DNA of 64,000 nucleotides from Azophilus sp965247035 (GTDB taxonomy: Bacteria; Pseudomonadota; Gammaproteobacteria; Pseudomonadales; Azotimanducaceae). Below are positions 26,117 to 35,132 of this stretch, piece by piece (position 1 is the stretch's first letter; every line of letters starts with the position of its first letter). The position numbers were made by a program, and so were the translations under genes. The notes under the pieces were generated by a model that made no database searches, was not told the DNA's origin, and saw only the letters and a list, made by a program, of their open reading frames with translations. Location: assembly GCA_965247035.1 (NCBI GenBank), contig CBDFGJ010000003.1:434001-498000 (forward strand). Direction: 5' to 3'.

Positions 26117-26893
26117 TCATCCGTCGTTGTCGTACTGGCGCAGCACCTCGCTGATCGGCCCATGCGCTGCTACCCGCCCAGCTCGCAGCAGCACGCCCTT
26201 GGTGCAGGTGCGCTCGATCAACTTGAGATTGTGCGATGCGAGCACCAGAATGCTGGTGTTGTCGACGAGCCCTGCAAGCCGTCGCCGGGCCTTTTCCACG
26301 AAGGCAGCATCGCCGACCGAGATCCATTCATCCATCAACAGGATCTCGGGCTCCATACAGGTGCAGACACCAAAGGCGAGTCGCAACTTCATGCCCGCCG
26401 AGTAGGCGTGCATCGGCATCGACAAATAGTCTTCCAGTTCAGTGAACGCCGCTATGTCGGCAATGCGCTCTCGAACCTGCGCTGGCCTGAGCCCGAGGAA
26501 AATGCCGCGCACCATGATGTTCTCGTAGCCGGTCGCATCAAGGTCCATGCCGAGGGAAAGGTTGAATAATGAAGCGACCCGTCCGTGACGCTGCATACTT
26601 CCGTGCGTTGGCCGGTAGATGCCGGCAAACACCCGCAGCAGCGTGGACTTGCCCGCGCCGTTGGCTCCGATCAACCCGACCCGATCACCATGCTCAAGCG
26701 CAAGACCCACATTCTCGAGCGCTCGGACGGACAGGCGGTTGCCGTCACTACATCCAATACGGCCACGCGTGCCCTTGTGTAGCAATCCCTTCTTCAGGGA
26801 ACGGGCATCCGCGTTGTATACGGGGAAGTCGACCGTCACGGCGTTCAGGCGAAGGCTGACGGCGGTATTCATACCCAATATGCGATGCGCCAA
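26117..26893 (-). CDS. wzt: Polysaccharide ABC exporter, ATPase (Wzt-like)
   Basis: 258 residues. Walker A G-A-N-G-A-G-K-S-T, signature Y-S-A-G-M-K-L-R-L-A-F, Walker B I-L-L-M-D-E-W and switch His in L-A-S-H-N. The A/S-G-M-x-x-R-L form of the signature and the R-V-A-S-L-F-N-L-S-L-G stretch are those of O-antigen/teichoic-acid exporters. No C-terminal glycan-recognition domain is present (length ends at the ABC fold). The start overlaps the permease end by 25 bp; an internal ATG at 26872 is equally plausible. Confidence 0.88.
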   Translation of the reverse strand: MAHRILGMNTAVSLRLNAVTVDFPVYNADARSLKKGLLHKGTRGRIGCSDGNRLSVRALENVGLALEHGDRVGLIGANGAGKSTLLRVFAGIYRPTHGSMQRHGRVASLFNLSLGMDLDATGYENIMVRGIFLGLRPAQVRERIADIAAFTELEDYLSMPMHAYSAGMKLRLAFGVCTCMEPEILLMDEWISVGDAAFVEKARRRLAGLVDNTSILVLASHNLKLIERTCTKGVLLRAGRVAAHGPISEVLRQYDNDG

Positions 26894-27870
26894 CTGTAGT
26901 GGCGATACATGAGCAGGGTCACGAACCAGCCGCCTAGGGTGAAGCCCAGGGCCACGAGCCAGGACAGGGGATCAGGTACCTGGCCCAGCAAGGGCGCACG
27001 CACCAGCTCAATGAAATGATGGAAGGGATTGAAGTCCAGAACGAATGCACGGTCCGGCAACGACTCCGCCTTCCAGATGATCGGCGTCAGGAAAAAGACT
27101 GCCCGCACGAGACTGGCTGCGATCTGCGGAACGTCTCGGAAACGGGCCGACAACAGCCCGAACAGCAGCCCGACCCAGACTCCGTTAAAAACCAGAAGCA
27201 TCAGCCCCGGCAGGGCAAGAAATCCCGCCCAGCCCGGCCAGACCACGAACACGGCGGCTACGACAACGTAAATGACGGTATTGTGGGCACTGATGATGAC
27301 GTTGCGCCACACGACACGATACACATGAACCGAGAGCGGCAAATCCACCTGTTTGATGATCGCCTCCGCGCCAGTGAACGCGGCGCAGCCTTCAATGATT
27401 AGACCGGAAATGAGGCCCCAAACGATAAAGCCGACCGTAATGTACGGCAGGTATTCTGCAATGTCGATCTTGAACAGGGACGAATAGAGCAACCCCAGCC
27501 CCGCCACCAGCGCCCCCATGCTGATGGTGAGCCAGAAAGGACCCAAGGTGGAGCGCCGATAGCGACGCCGAATATCCTGCCAGCCAAGCATGCCCCACAA
27601 TCCGACCCCGCGTGCGCCCTTGATGAGATCCTGAAAGGCGAGCGCGGTCTGCGATTGGGGTGGGGGCTTGGATGCGGCCCCGGGATCAGGCGGGTCGTCA
27701 GAGCCTTCCGCCGCATGGCCTCCGCCGGGCACGACCGATTGAACATCCACGCCTAACGCCGCGCCGAAACTTTGTTCATAGGCAGAGGATTTCGGCAACG
27801 CAAAGGTGGAACTGGAGGGAGCGCAATCCTTCCATCCATCAGTCCATCCAACTGTTGAGGGCCCGCCCAT
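26869..27870 (-). CDS. wzm: Polysaccharide ABC exporter, permease (Wzm-like)
   Basis: Up to 333 residues, an ABC-2 type permease. Six hydrophobic segments follow the D-I-R-R-R-Y-R-R-S-T-L-G-P-F-W amphipathic entry, the hallmark of Wzm/TagG exporters. It exports an undecaprenyl-linked glycan with the overlapping Wzt. The start is doubtful. The family usually begins about 15-20 residues before L-G-P-F-W, whereas this frame has about 90 extra residues. Its first ~15 codons run out of frame through the relic of a protease gene start (27839-27901), so the true start is probably well downstream. Confidence 0.85.
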   Translation of the reverse strand: MGGPSTVGWTDGWKDCAPSSSTFALPKSSAYEQSFGAALGVDVQSVVPGGGHAAEGSDDPPDPGAASKPPPQSQTALAFQDLIKGARGVGLWGMLGWQDIRRRYRRSTLGPFWLTISMGALVAGLGLLYSSLFKIDIAEYLPYITVGFIVWGLISGLIIEGCAAFTGAEAIIKQVDLPLSVHVYRVVWRNVIISAHNTVIYVVVAAVFVVWPGWAGFLALPGLMLLVFNGVWVGLLFGLLSARFRDVPQIAASLVRAVFFLTPIIWKAESLPDRAFVLDFNPFHHFIELVRAPLLGQVPDPLSWLVALGFTLGGWFVTLLMYRHYSWRIAYWV

Positions 27871-27901
27871 CCCGGTTCACGGAACCTTCCTTGAGGTTCA
27901 A
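27839..27901 (-). pseudogene. Remnant of the first ~20 codons of a second FG-GAP protease
   Basis: From TTG 27901 the minus strand reads M-N-L-K-E-G-S-V-N-R-D-G-R-A-L-N-S-W and stops at 27839. This matches the start of the intact protease (M-S-L-K-K-G-S-T-N-R-G-G-R-A-L-K-S). The rest of that gene is missing; sequence continues into the permease region. It shows a tandem paralogue was deleted here. Confidence 0.7.
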
Positions 27902-28235
27902 AGGCTCATCTAGGAGGGATTAAGTGTCGATGACATGCTTTGGCTTCTCCTCAAAGTTTAATCGCCAAGCTAGGCATAGTAGGGTAGCAACTTCTTGCTA
28001 TTCAAGCTCCTTGAACGGGCGCGGCGACCTGCCAAATCCGTTCGGCTACTCAATCAACGTCCATTGTCGGTCCCGGGTGGCGCCAACCGGTCCCGAGGCC
28101 TCAATGACGTTGCCGTTCAACCTGTACAGCCACCAGCTCCCGATCTCCAAGTTGCGCAGCAGCAGGTCCGCCCGGCCATCGCCATCGAAGTCCTCAACCG
28201 CAACCGGCCGCCAATTCCGGTCGCGGTTCGCGCTC
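27858..28235 (-). repeat. Long direct repeat, copy A (protease end + spacer + next protease start)
   Basis: About 380 bp closely similar to 30996-31365: the last ~190 bp of an FG-GAP protease gene, a ~140 bp intergenic stretch (with GTGTCGATGACATGCTTTGG), and the first codons of the next protease. Intergenic parts are nearly identical, so the duplication is young or kept alike by gene conversion. Confidence 0.85.
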
Positions 28236-31039
28236 AGGCGACCGCCGCCGACCACGCGGCCGCCATCCATCAGGTACGTCCACCAAGCGCCATCGTCGTT
28301 GCGCAGGATCATGTCCGCCACGCCATTGCCGTCCAGGTCCGCGAAGGCGACCGGACGCCAGCCGAAGTCCCGGCTGGCGCGCACCGGCCCCGCGGTCTCA
28401 ATGGCGTTGCCGTTCAACGTGTACAGCCACCAGTTCCCGGCCTCCAGGTTGCGCAGCAGCAGGTCGGCGCGGCCGTCGCCGTTGAAGTCCTCGAACGCCT
28501 GCGGCACCCAGGCCAAATCCCGGTTCGCCAACAGCGCCGACCCAATGGCCTCGTCGCCGTCCAGCGCGTACAGCAGCCATCGGCCGCTGCGCCTGTGGCG
28601 CAGCACCGCATCCGTGCGCCCGTCGCCGTTGAAATCGCGGAAGGCGAGCGCGCGGTACTCCTGGTCCCGCGCCATTTCGAGCTCGCCGCTCTCAATGACG
28701 CTGGCGCCGGACAGGCCATAGCGCCACCACCGGCCGGAGTCGGCGTGGCGCAGGATGACATCGGCCGCGCCGTCGCCGTTGGTGTCCGTGAAGGCCTCCG
28801 GCCGCCAAGCGCGATCGCCCGTCATGGCCACCCGGCCCTGGGCCGCAACGGCGTTGCCGTCCATCAGGTACAGCCACCAAGCGCCCGTGTCCAGGTTGCG
28901 GATCAATAGATCCGCTTTGCCGTCGCCATCGAAGTCGGCCAAGGACTGCGGCGCCCAACGGGTGTTCGACACCGCCCGCACCGGCCCCGAACTGACGATG
29001 CGCCCGCCGTCCAGACCGTACAGCCACCAAGCGCCGCCCTTGTTGCGCAGCAGGATGTCCGGGGCGCCGCCGCCGTCGAAGTCGGCCATGGCGGAGCGGG
29101 GAAGACGCGGCTGACGGCCGTCCGTGTCCGGCATCACCTCAAGGTGCAGCCGATAGGCGCCGGTCCCGCCCCCGTAGCTTTCGACCCGCACGTAGTAGTC
29201 GCCCGGGGGGAGCGTCGCCCCCATCCTGAAATTGAATTCGTCGCCTGCATCGTCATTTGCGGCCAGCCGAGCCCCAGCGCCGTCCTCCAGCCGGCCAACG
29301 GTGTCCAGGCCGCCTGTGGTGTAGGCCGTGACGGCGGCGCCTGGACCAGCGGGAACGGTGAACCGAAAGTAGTCGACGTCGTCTCCGGGCGCGATGTCGC
29401 CGGCGGCTTCGGCGCCGCCGCTCCCCGCGTCCAGGATGGTCGCACCGCCCCTGGTGCCGCCGTGGCGGTCTGGGACGGGAACTTCCGGCGGAGTGTCGCC
29501 GTGGCCGTCTAGGAAACGGCTGATGTGAGGAAAGACCAAGGAAAAAGGAGCGGCAGAATCGGAATGGCCATATCCGTCGCCTTCCAAACTTTCGCATACG
29601 TCACTTGACCCGCCTGATAGGCCGCCCGTGCGTGCTCGGATACCGCCATCCTCATAGAGTCTGACAAAGACCGAGCCGCTTGATCCTCCTGCGGTCAAGC
29701 CGGTTTCCCAGTTGACCTCCAGCATGTTTGTCCGTAAGTCTGAGTCGATGACGAAGGTGTTGCCAACCGAGGCGATGCGCCCGCTGGCGTAGCTTTGCGG
29801 TTTTGCTGCGGAATGCCCGATATGATGCAGCCGCTCCCCCACCGATGGAGCGGCGGAGTCCCAGCCAAGAAGGACCCGACGCCCTGGCAGAACCGCTGGA
29901 TTGCGTTCCGAACCCAGGATCAGCAGGGTCCAATCCTGTTGCATGCTGGTCGCCAACAGTTCCGAATCCTGAGTTGTTGGCGACTGCCGACGTGCGATAT
30001 CCCCTCCGCAGGATGGTGCCCGATAGTCCCAGTAGGCAACAACGGTTGCGGCGACGCTTTGTGAGCCGATGCAGTGGTTTGCGGTCAGCAGGTAGGGCTT
30101 GGATGTCGCCGCGTCTCGGTCGGCCAGCAGGTGCCCCGTGCAAACGAAGATGGAACCGCCTTCCGTATAGAGGATGAGCGCGGTGGCGGCGGAGAAAAAG
30201 TCTTTGGCCGCGTCGGCGATGCCTGGCGTCGGGCAGCTGACGTCAACGGCGCAGCCTCTGTCCACTGCGGCCTTCGGGACCACAACGCCCGCTCCATCGG
30301 CTTTCAGCGCACCGGACTTTGCAGGCCCCGGCGCGGGCGTCCGACCCCACGGCCCCTCCGCATACAAATACGACATCCCCGGCAGTTCAATGCGTGCGTC
30401 GCCAAACCCAGCTTCGAGAATGTCCGGATGGTTCAGCTCGATGTGCAGCGTCTCTCCGGCGATGATCGGCGACCAGTGAACGGACAGGCCCCTGCCCAGG
30501 AGCTCCGACGCCTTGGCGTGGCCCAGCGATGCTGCGGGGTAGGGCGTCGCCGGGTCGGCGTCCACGAACTTGACCGTCAGGCCCTTGGGGAAGCCCTCGA
30601 GGCTCAGGGCAATGCGCAGGGCGCGGGCCTGCTCCAGGGTGTAGGCGATCACCGCGGCGTAGTGCCCCGATGGGTGTTGCCGCCAGTTCAGGTCGATGAG
30701 GTTGATGAAGCGCTCGGAACCGGCCAACTCAACGCCGATGCCCACTTGATTCGGCTTGTTGGCCTGCGGCATGTCCACCCGGTCATAAGGAAGGCGCTGG
30801 CGGATGACGAAGGCATCGTCCTGCATGGCGCGGGCGATCCATGGGTTTTCGGCTTGCAGGGCCCTCTTGGCCGAAGAGGGGCTTGCCCCAGGCCCATGGT
30901 ATTGCTCGGACGGCGCCGATTCAGCGTGCGATGCGCCGCAAGCTAAAAGCGGGATCAGGACCGCCAAGCTTTTCAGCAACAAGCGGGCGCTTTTGAGGGC
31001 CCGCCCGCCCCGATTCGTGGAACCTTTCTTGAGGCTCAA
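28046..31039 (-). CDS. Secreted trypsin-like serine protease with PPC domain and seven FG-GAP/VCBS-like repeats
   Basis: 997 residues from a TTG start at 31039 (AGGTGAG lies a few bases upstream). A signal peptide (basic start, L-L-L-K-S-L-A-V-L-I-P-L-L-A, A-S-H-A cleavage) leads to a pro-region. A trypsin-like domain follows with T-A-N-H-C (His), D-W-T-L-L (Asp) and G-G-S-S-G-S (Ser). A PPC-type domain (D-D-V-D-Y-F-R-F) comes next. The C-terminus has seven ~47-residue repeats, each with a D-x-D/N-G-x-G-x-x-D calcium-loop motif plus W-W-x-Y. Likely an extracellular protease with a Ca-binding propeller for attachment. It is bracketed by remnants of tandem copies. Confidence 0.88.
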   Translation of the reverse strand: MSLKKGSTNRGGRALKSARLLLKSLAVLIPLLACGASHAESAPSEQYHGPGASPSSAKRALQAENPWIARAMQDDAFVIRQRLPYDRVDMPQANKPNQVGIGVELAGSERFINLIDLNWRQHPSGHYAAVIAYTLEQARALRIALSLEGFPKGLTVKFVDADPATPYPAASLGHAKASELLGRGLSVHWSPIIAGETLHIELNHPDILEAGFGDARIELPGMSYLYAEGPWGRTPAPGPAKSGALKADGAGVVVPKAAVDRGCAVDVSCPTPGIADAAKDFFSAATALILYTEGGSIFVCTGHLLADRDAATSKPYLLTANHCIGSQSVAATVVAYWDYRAPSCGGDIARRQSPTTQDSELLATSMQQDWTLLILGSERNPAVLPGRRVLLGWDSAAPSVGERLHHIGHSAAKPQSYASGRIASVGNTFVIDSDLRTNMLEVNWETGLTAGGSSGSVFVRLYEDGGIRARTGGLSGGSSDVCESLEGDGYGHSDSAAPFSLVFPHISRFLDGHGDTPPEVPVPDRHGGTRGGATILDAGSGGAEAAGDIAPGDDVDYFRFTVPAGPGAAVTAYTTGGLDTVGRLEDGAGARLAANDDAGDEFNFRMGATLPPGDYYVRVESYGGGTGAYRLHLEVMPDTDGRQPRLPRSAMADFDGGGAPDILLRNKGGAWWLYGLDGGRIVSSGPVRAVSNTRWAPQSLADFDGDGKADLLIRNLDTGAWWLYLMDGNAVAAQGRVAMTGDRAWRPEAFTDTNGDGAADVILRHADSGRWWRYGLSGASVIESGELEMARDQEYRALAFRDFNGDGRTDAVLRHRRSGRWLLYALDGDEAIGSALLANRDLAWVPQAFEDFNGDGRADLLLRNLEAGNWWLYTLNGNAIETAGPVRASRDFGWRPVAFADLDGNGVADMILRNDDGAWWTYLMDGGRVVGGGRLSANRDRNWRPVAVEDFDGDGRADLLLRNLEIGSWWLYRLNGNVIEASGPVGATRDRQWTLIE

Positions 31040-31365
31040 AAGCTCACCTAGGGGGAGGATTAAGTGTCGATGACATGCTTTGGCTTCTCTTCAAAGTTTA
31101 ATCGCCAAGCTAGGCATAGTGGGGTAGCAACTTCTTCTATTCAAGCTCCTTGAACGGGCGCGGCGACATCCCAAATCCATTCGACTACCAACCCCCACCG
31201 CCGGTCCCGGCTGGCGCCAACCAGCCCCGAAGTCTCAATGAGGTTGCCGTTCAACCTGTACAGCCACCATTTCCAGGCCTCCAAGTTGCGCAGCAGCAGG
31301 TCCGCCCGGTCATCGCCATCGAAGCCCTCAATCAAGACCGGCTGCCAATTCCGGTCGCGAATCGC
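30996..31365 (-). repeat. Long direct repeat, copy B
   Basis: Counterpart of 27858-28235: the 3' end of a lost upstream protease gene, the shared intergenic spacer, and the 5' codons of the intact protease. Recombination between copies A and B would delete the intact gene. Confidence 0.85.
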
Positions 31366-31386
31366 GCTCAAACGACCGACGCCAAC
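31141..31386 (-). pseudogene. C-terminal fragment of another FG-GAP protease
   Basis: The frame reads G-R-L-S-A-I-R-D-R-N-W, E-G-F-D-G-D-D-R-A-D-L-L-L-R-N and W-W-L-Y-R-L-N-G-N, matching the last repeat of the intact protease. The final residues differ by a frameshifted tail. Upstream it joins directly to a luciferase-like monooxygenase fragment at about 31385, so one ancestral gene end has been fused to unrelated sequence. Confidence 0.8.
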
Positions 31387-31665
31387 GCCTTGGCGGCCGA
31401 CATGGGTGGGCGGTAGGACGCGACGAGGCCAATGCGGATGCGCTCGGTTGCTGCCGCCAGCCAAGCGAGGGACATCTGGGGATCAAGGCAGTACCCACCG
31501 GAGCCTTCGGCGTCCTCCGGCGGGATGGCGATGCAGTCCGGTACCCAGAGCGCGTCTAGGCCAGCTTCTTTCCCAAAAAACCTCAAGGCGACCCGCCCTA
31601 CCGGATAGAACGCCTTGATAGCATCTGCAATGGGCGTCCTATCTTGGTCGCATCGCCGGGTCCAA
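31384..31665 (-). pseudogene. Luciferase-like (LLM) flavin monooxygenase fragment
   Basis: The open frame contains P-I-A-D-A-I near its start, A-G-L-D-A-L-W-V-P-D, G-G-Y-C-L-D-P-Q-M-S-L-A-W-L-A-A-A-T and R-I-R-I-G...Y-R-P-P-M-S-A-A-K-A-L-A-S. These are N-terminal third blocks of LLM-class F420/FMN oxidoreductases. It ends abruptly where the FG-GAP fragment begins and has no proper start. The stretch 31666-32050 holds no gene I can support. Confidence 0.75.
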
Positions 31666-32050
31666 TCAGCCTCTTGGAGAAAGTCTGTTTAAGAGATCGA
31701 ATCGCCAATGCCGAGAGCCCATTCGGCTGTGGTGCCGTATGACTTCAGACGTCTTTCCGTCGCCTAGGATTTCAACCACAGCGCGGCATTGGCCGGTGAT
31801 ATCACGCCGCCCAGATTTCATGGTACAGTCGCCTTGCCTGATGCTGCGGACCGAGCCCGTTCGCACCAATTTGCGGCGGCTTCGCTCCTTGCCGATGCTT
31901 TTCCGCTCCGCCCACAGGACACTCCGCCCTTGGTGCGGCGTGACCGAACGAGTGGTGGCGAGGCCGGCAAGTGATGGCCGCATATCCTATTTGGCGGAGG
32001 CCGAGCCAGCTACGGCGCAACGCCCGGCTTCGCCATTAGCAGGAGAACGT

Positions 32051-32797
32051 ATGAGCGCCTTTAGATTGGATGGTCAAATAGCCGTTGTGACCGGAGCCGG
32101 CAAGGGCATTGGCCGCGGCATTGCTCTGTGCTTGGCAGACGCTGGGGCGGACTTGGTGATCGGCTCACGCACTCGGTCCGATCTTGAGGAGGTGGCCGCG
32201 GCTGTTCGCGCCAAGGGCCGGCGGGCGGTCATCGTCCCAGTGGACGTTACCCAAAGCGAGCAGCTGGATCTGCTGGTGGCCGCAGCACGGGAGTTGGGGC
32301 GGCTCGACATTTGGGTTAGCAACGCAGGTGGCCTGCCCGATGCCACCCCGCGCTACCTGGCCCGTACACCGGAGGATCGTTGGGATGCCCAAATCGACCT
32401 CAACCTCAAGGCCGTGTGGACCGGCGCGGTGCGGGCCGCCGCCGCCATTGAGTCCGGCAGCATCATCAACATCTCCTCCCGGGCGGCTATGGGCCCTCAA
32501 CTCAAGAACGGCCCCTATGGCGCTAGCAAGGCGGCGGTGGTGAGCTTGACGCAAACCCTAGCCGTGGAGTTGGCGCCAAGGATTCGAGTGAACGCGGTGG
32601 CGCCGGGGCCAATTCCGACCGAGAATTTCAACCAGTCCACAAATTTTCCCGCAGGCAAGCCGGTGGAACAACTCATTGGCGTACCCTTAGGGCGCTTGGG
32701 CACACCAGACGACATCGGCCAAGCCGTGGTTTTCATGGCCTCGCCTGCCGCTAGTTGGATCACCGGACAGTGTCTCTACGTCACTGGCGGGCTTTAG
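32051..32797 (+). CDS. Short-chain dehydrogenase/reductase
   Basis: 248 residues from ATG 32051 with AGGAGA 5 bp upstream; the longer upstream frame has no support. Classical SDR: T-G-A-G-K-G-I-G-R-G (NAD(P) loop), N-A-G-G, I-N-I-S-S-R (Ser), Y-G-A-S-K (Tyr/Lys) and C-terminal W-I-T-G-Q. FabG-like in layout, but the substrate is unknown. Located between the protease remnants and djlA. Confidence 0.88.
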   Translation: MSAFRLDGQIAVVTGAGKGIGRGIALCLADAGADLVIGSRTRSDLEEVAAAVRAKGRRAVIVPVDVTQSEQLDLLVAAARELGRLDIWVSNAGGLPDATPRYLARTPEDRWDAQIDLNLKAVWTGAVRAAAAIESGSIINISSRAAMGPQLKNGPYGASKAAVVSLTQTLAVELAPRIRVNAVAPGPIPTENFNQSTNFPAGKPVEQLIGVPLGRLGTPDDIGQAVVFMASPAASWITGQCLYVTGGL

Positions 32798-32828
32798 CAT
32801 TGAAGGTTGACCCGTCCGGTTGCTTGCA

Positions 32829-33632
32829 ATGAGCCGAGGCTTTGCAGCTGGCTGGAGCGGCAAGCTCACCGGCGGTCTGATTGGCTTTCTTTTCAGCCCG
32901 GCCGGCGCCTTCGTCGGCCTATTCATCGGCCATCTTTGGGATGTCTTCGGCCCCAACGTCGTTAGAAAGAACTTCCAGGCACCGAACAAAACGCTTTTCT
33001 TCAATACCGCTTTCGCCGTTATGGGCCATCTTGCCAAGGCCGATGGCCGCGTGACCCAAGCGGAGATCCAACTTGCCGAGCAAGTCATGGCCCAGCTACG
33101 CCTTGACGGCGAGCGACGACAGGAAGCAAGGGCCATGTTTAGCCTCGGCAAAGCCCCCACCTTCAACCTCACCGAGGCATTGGCCGCACTTGAGGCTTCC
33201 TATAGCCGGGCCTTCCGGTTGAAGCTGATATTCCTGCAACTCCAGATGTCGGCGGCTTGGGCGGATGGCGAAGCCTCCGCGGCGGAGTACCAAGTGCTGC
33301 GTGAAGTCGCCCGGGTGCTGCGCATCCCGCAAGCCGCGTTTCGGCAGGTGGAGGCGCTGGTGGCCGGCATGGCGAGGCGCGCCGGCGGCGCCCGAGCGCA
33401 AACACCGGGGCGCTCGGAAATAGCCACCGCCTACCAAGCCTTGGGCGTGTCCCCTTCAGACAGCGACACCGTCATCAAAAGGGCATACCGGCGGCTCATC
33501 AGCAAGCATCATCCCGACAAACTCGTCTCCAAGGGGCTACCCGAGGACATGCTGCGGGCAGCCACCGAGCGCACAGTGGAAATCAAGGCGTCCTATGACT
33601 TGGTGATGGCCAACCGAGCCGACGGCAGGTAG
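32829..33632 (+). CDS. djlA: Co-chaperone DjlA-like (TerB-like + J domain)
   Basis: 267 residues from ATG 32829 (a TTG three codons upstream is less likely). An N-terminal Gly-rich membrane segment (G-G-L-I-G-F-L-F...G-L-F-I-G) is followed by a TerB/DjlA helical domain (H-L-A-K-A-D-G-R-V-T-Q-A-E-I). The C-terminal J domain has the DnaK-activating H-P-D in S-K-H-H-P-D-K. Domain order matches DjlA, a membrane-anchored DnaK partner involved in envelope stress. Confidence 0.9.
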   Translation: MSRGFAAGWSGKLTGGLIGFLFSPAGAFVGLFIGHLWDVFGPNVVRKNFQAPNKTLFFNTAFAVMGHLAKADGRVTQAEIQLAEQVMAQLRLDGERRQEARAMFSLGKAPTFNLTEALAALEASYSRAFRLKLIFLQLQMSAAWADGEASAAEYQVLREVARVLRIPQAAFRQVEALVAGMARRAGGARAQTPGRSEIATAYQALGVSPSDSDTVIKRAYRRLISKHHPDKLVSKGLPEDMLRAATERTVEIKASYDLVMANRADGR

Positions 33633-33759
33633 CTCGGCCTCCCCCGGAAACAGAAAATTAACTAGGCGCGCGCGAAATCTCGCTGGTAAAAAACGCTTAA
33701 TACGCCTGTGCAGCGCATTGCGCCAGGGGCGGCGCCGGCGATCACCGCGGCCACCCCGC

Positions 33760-34025
33760 TCAGTTTCCCCGGTCGCGGCCGCCGAGGATGGAGTCGTAGT
33801 AGGCGCGGGCCAGCGCGTTGCGGGTGTAGGGCCGGTCCAGCCGATCGTCGCCGCCAAGGCGACGGCCTCGTCGGGCCGCTCGACGCCGGCGATCAGGACG
33901 TCGATCCCGCTGCGCGTGTACTCGCGGAAGGTGACGCGCAGGTCCCGGTCGCCCGCGCCGGGCACCGGCACCCGCACTGTACATTCGAACTCCAAGGGCT
34001 TATCTTCGGGGAAGGTCAGGTCCAT
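33760..34025 (-). pseudogene. Phage tail-assembly-chaperone-like gene, frameshifted
   Basis: M-D-L-T-F-P-E-D-K-P-L-E-F at 34025 runs about 63 codons (ending ...A-L-A-A-T-I-G-W), then continues in another frame as D-R-P-Y-T-R-N-A-L-A-R-A-Y-Y-D-S-I-L-G-G to a stop at 33760. The small acidic start and R-N-A-L-x-x-A-Y ending resemble tail assembly chaperones of siphophages; the identification is tentative, the frameshift clear. Confidence 0.45.
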
Positions 34026-34036
34026 GGGAGTCCTCC

Positions 34037-34129
34037 ATGCTGTTCGATTTGTTTGTCCGCGTGCCGCTGATGCTGCTGGGCGCCACCCTCTGTCTCGGGA
34101 TTTTCCTGGTCAGCATAGGCGTCCTATAG
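34037..34129 (+). CDS. Possible 30-aa single-pass membrane peptide
   Basis: ATG 34037, with GGGAG a few bases before it, opens a 30-codon frame ending TAG 34127. Most of it is one hydrophobic span (P-L-M-L-L-G-A-T-L-C-L-G-I-F-L-V). It lies in the gap between the two minus-strand tail relics. Could be a chance frame. Confidence 0.25.
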   Translation: MLFDLFVRVPLMLLGATLCLGIFLVSIGVL

Positions 34130-34592
34130 CTCCCTCCCGTCGAAGATGACGGGCGGGTGCGTCCCGTGGCGCTGGATGCCGAGGGTGAGCGTGAACTGCT
34201 GCTCGCTTGAGCGCGCCCGGTCCTTGAGCGGGAAGTCCCCGGTGCTGCCGATGCTCGCCTTCCTGACGTACACGTTCGCGCCCCCTGCCGCCCTCCTCGA
34301 TGTAGCGCACCGCGGCGACCACGTCGGCGAGCGCCGTCGGGGCCGAGGCGCGGCCGTGCGTGCCGGCGACCGGCGTGTAGTCCACCTCGATCTTCTCGCC
34401 GATGGCGATGGCGCCTCCGGGCACGATGTAGATGCGCCCGCGCTCCTTGTCCACCTTGTAGTCCGTCCCCAGTATCCGGGCGGCGTCGTCCGAGGCCTGG
34501 ACGACCTGTGCTGCTTGAGGGAAAGCTGTGAGCCGCCGGGACGAGACGCGACCCTCGATGCAGTTCGCTAACCTCTTGCGAGGCCAGACCAT
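34124..34592 (-). pseudogene. Phage tail-tube-like protein, frameshifted
   Basis: The first part reads L-G-T-D-Y-K-V-D-K-E-R-G-R-I-Y-I-V then G-E-K-I-E-V-D-Y. A frame change near 34290 (extra/missing base in a G-run) restores V-Y-V-R-K-A-S-I-G-S-T-G-D-F-P-L-K and E-Q-Q-F-T-L-T-L-G-I-Q, ending TAG at 34124. Pattern and size fit a tail tube/major tail protein. Decayed. Confidence 0.55.
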
Positions 34593-34662
34593 CTACCGGG
34601 ACGGCGGTCCGGCTTGCGCCAATTACCCGGCCTACCCAGCGGCTCGAAAGGTAGCGTAACAC

Positions 34663-35118
34663 ATGAAGGTCACCATTGAATACGAGGACGAAGACGTGCG
34701 CAGGGCGCTCAAGCGCCTGGCCAACACCGCCGGCGAGCGCCTGCTCATCGCCACCCGCGACCGCTTCGACTCCCAGAAGGACCCGGACGGCCGCCCCTGG
34801 GCGCCGCTCAAGCCGAGCACCTTAGCAAGGAAGCGGCGCAACCGCGACAAGAGGCTCACCGAGCGCGGCCACCTGCGCGGCCAGCTCAACTACGGCGCCG
34901 GCGCCGGCCCCGACTTCGTGGAGGTCGGCAGCTCGCTCATCTACGCCGCCACCCACCAGTTCGGCGCGGGGAAGGGCCGCTTCGGAAGCAACTCGCGGGG
35001 CCAGCCGATCCCTTGGGGCGACATCCCGGCCCGCCCCTTCCTCGGCGTCTCCGACGACGACCGGGAAACCATCCTTGAGATCGTCAATGACCACCTGGCC
35101 GATGCCCTTCGGCCGTAG
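34663..35118 (+). CDS. Phage virion morphogenesis (Mu gpG / tail S-like) protein
   Basis: 151 residues, intact frame. R-L-L-I-A-T-R-D-R-F-D-S-Q-K-D-P-D-G-R-P-W-A-P-L is the family hallmark, followed by L-T-E-R-G-H-L-R-G, Y-A-A-T-H-Q-F-G and I-P-A-R-P-F-L-G-V-S-D-D-D. Proteins of this type help join or complete tails in Mu- and P2-like phages. It runs opposite to the neighbouring tail relics, so the block has been rearranged. Confidence 0.85.
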   Translation: MKVTIEYEDEDVRRALKRLANTAGERLLIATRDRFDSQKDPDGRPWAPLKPSTLARKRRNRDKRLTERGHLRGQLNYGAGAGPDFVEVGSSLIYAATHQFGAGKGRFGSNSRGQPIPWGDIPARPFLGVSDDDRETILEIVNDHLADALRP

Positions 35119-35132
35119 CGGGAGTGCTGGGG

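Noticed and set aside
27924..28909. Long plus-strand open frames opposite the FG-GAP protease
   Set aside because: They run antisense to the repeat region, are Arg/Pro/Ala-rich and repeat with its period; codon bias of the opposite strand explains them.
33537..34025. A 162-codon minus frame reaching into djlA
   Set aside because: Only the first ~63 codons look phage-like; the rest is out-of-frame after a frameshift and overlaps the J-domain coding sequence. Reported instead as a frameshifted gene ending at 33760.
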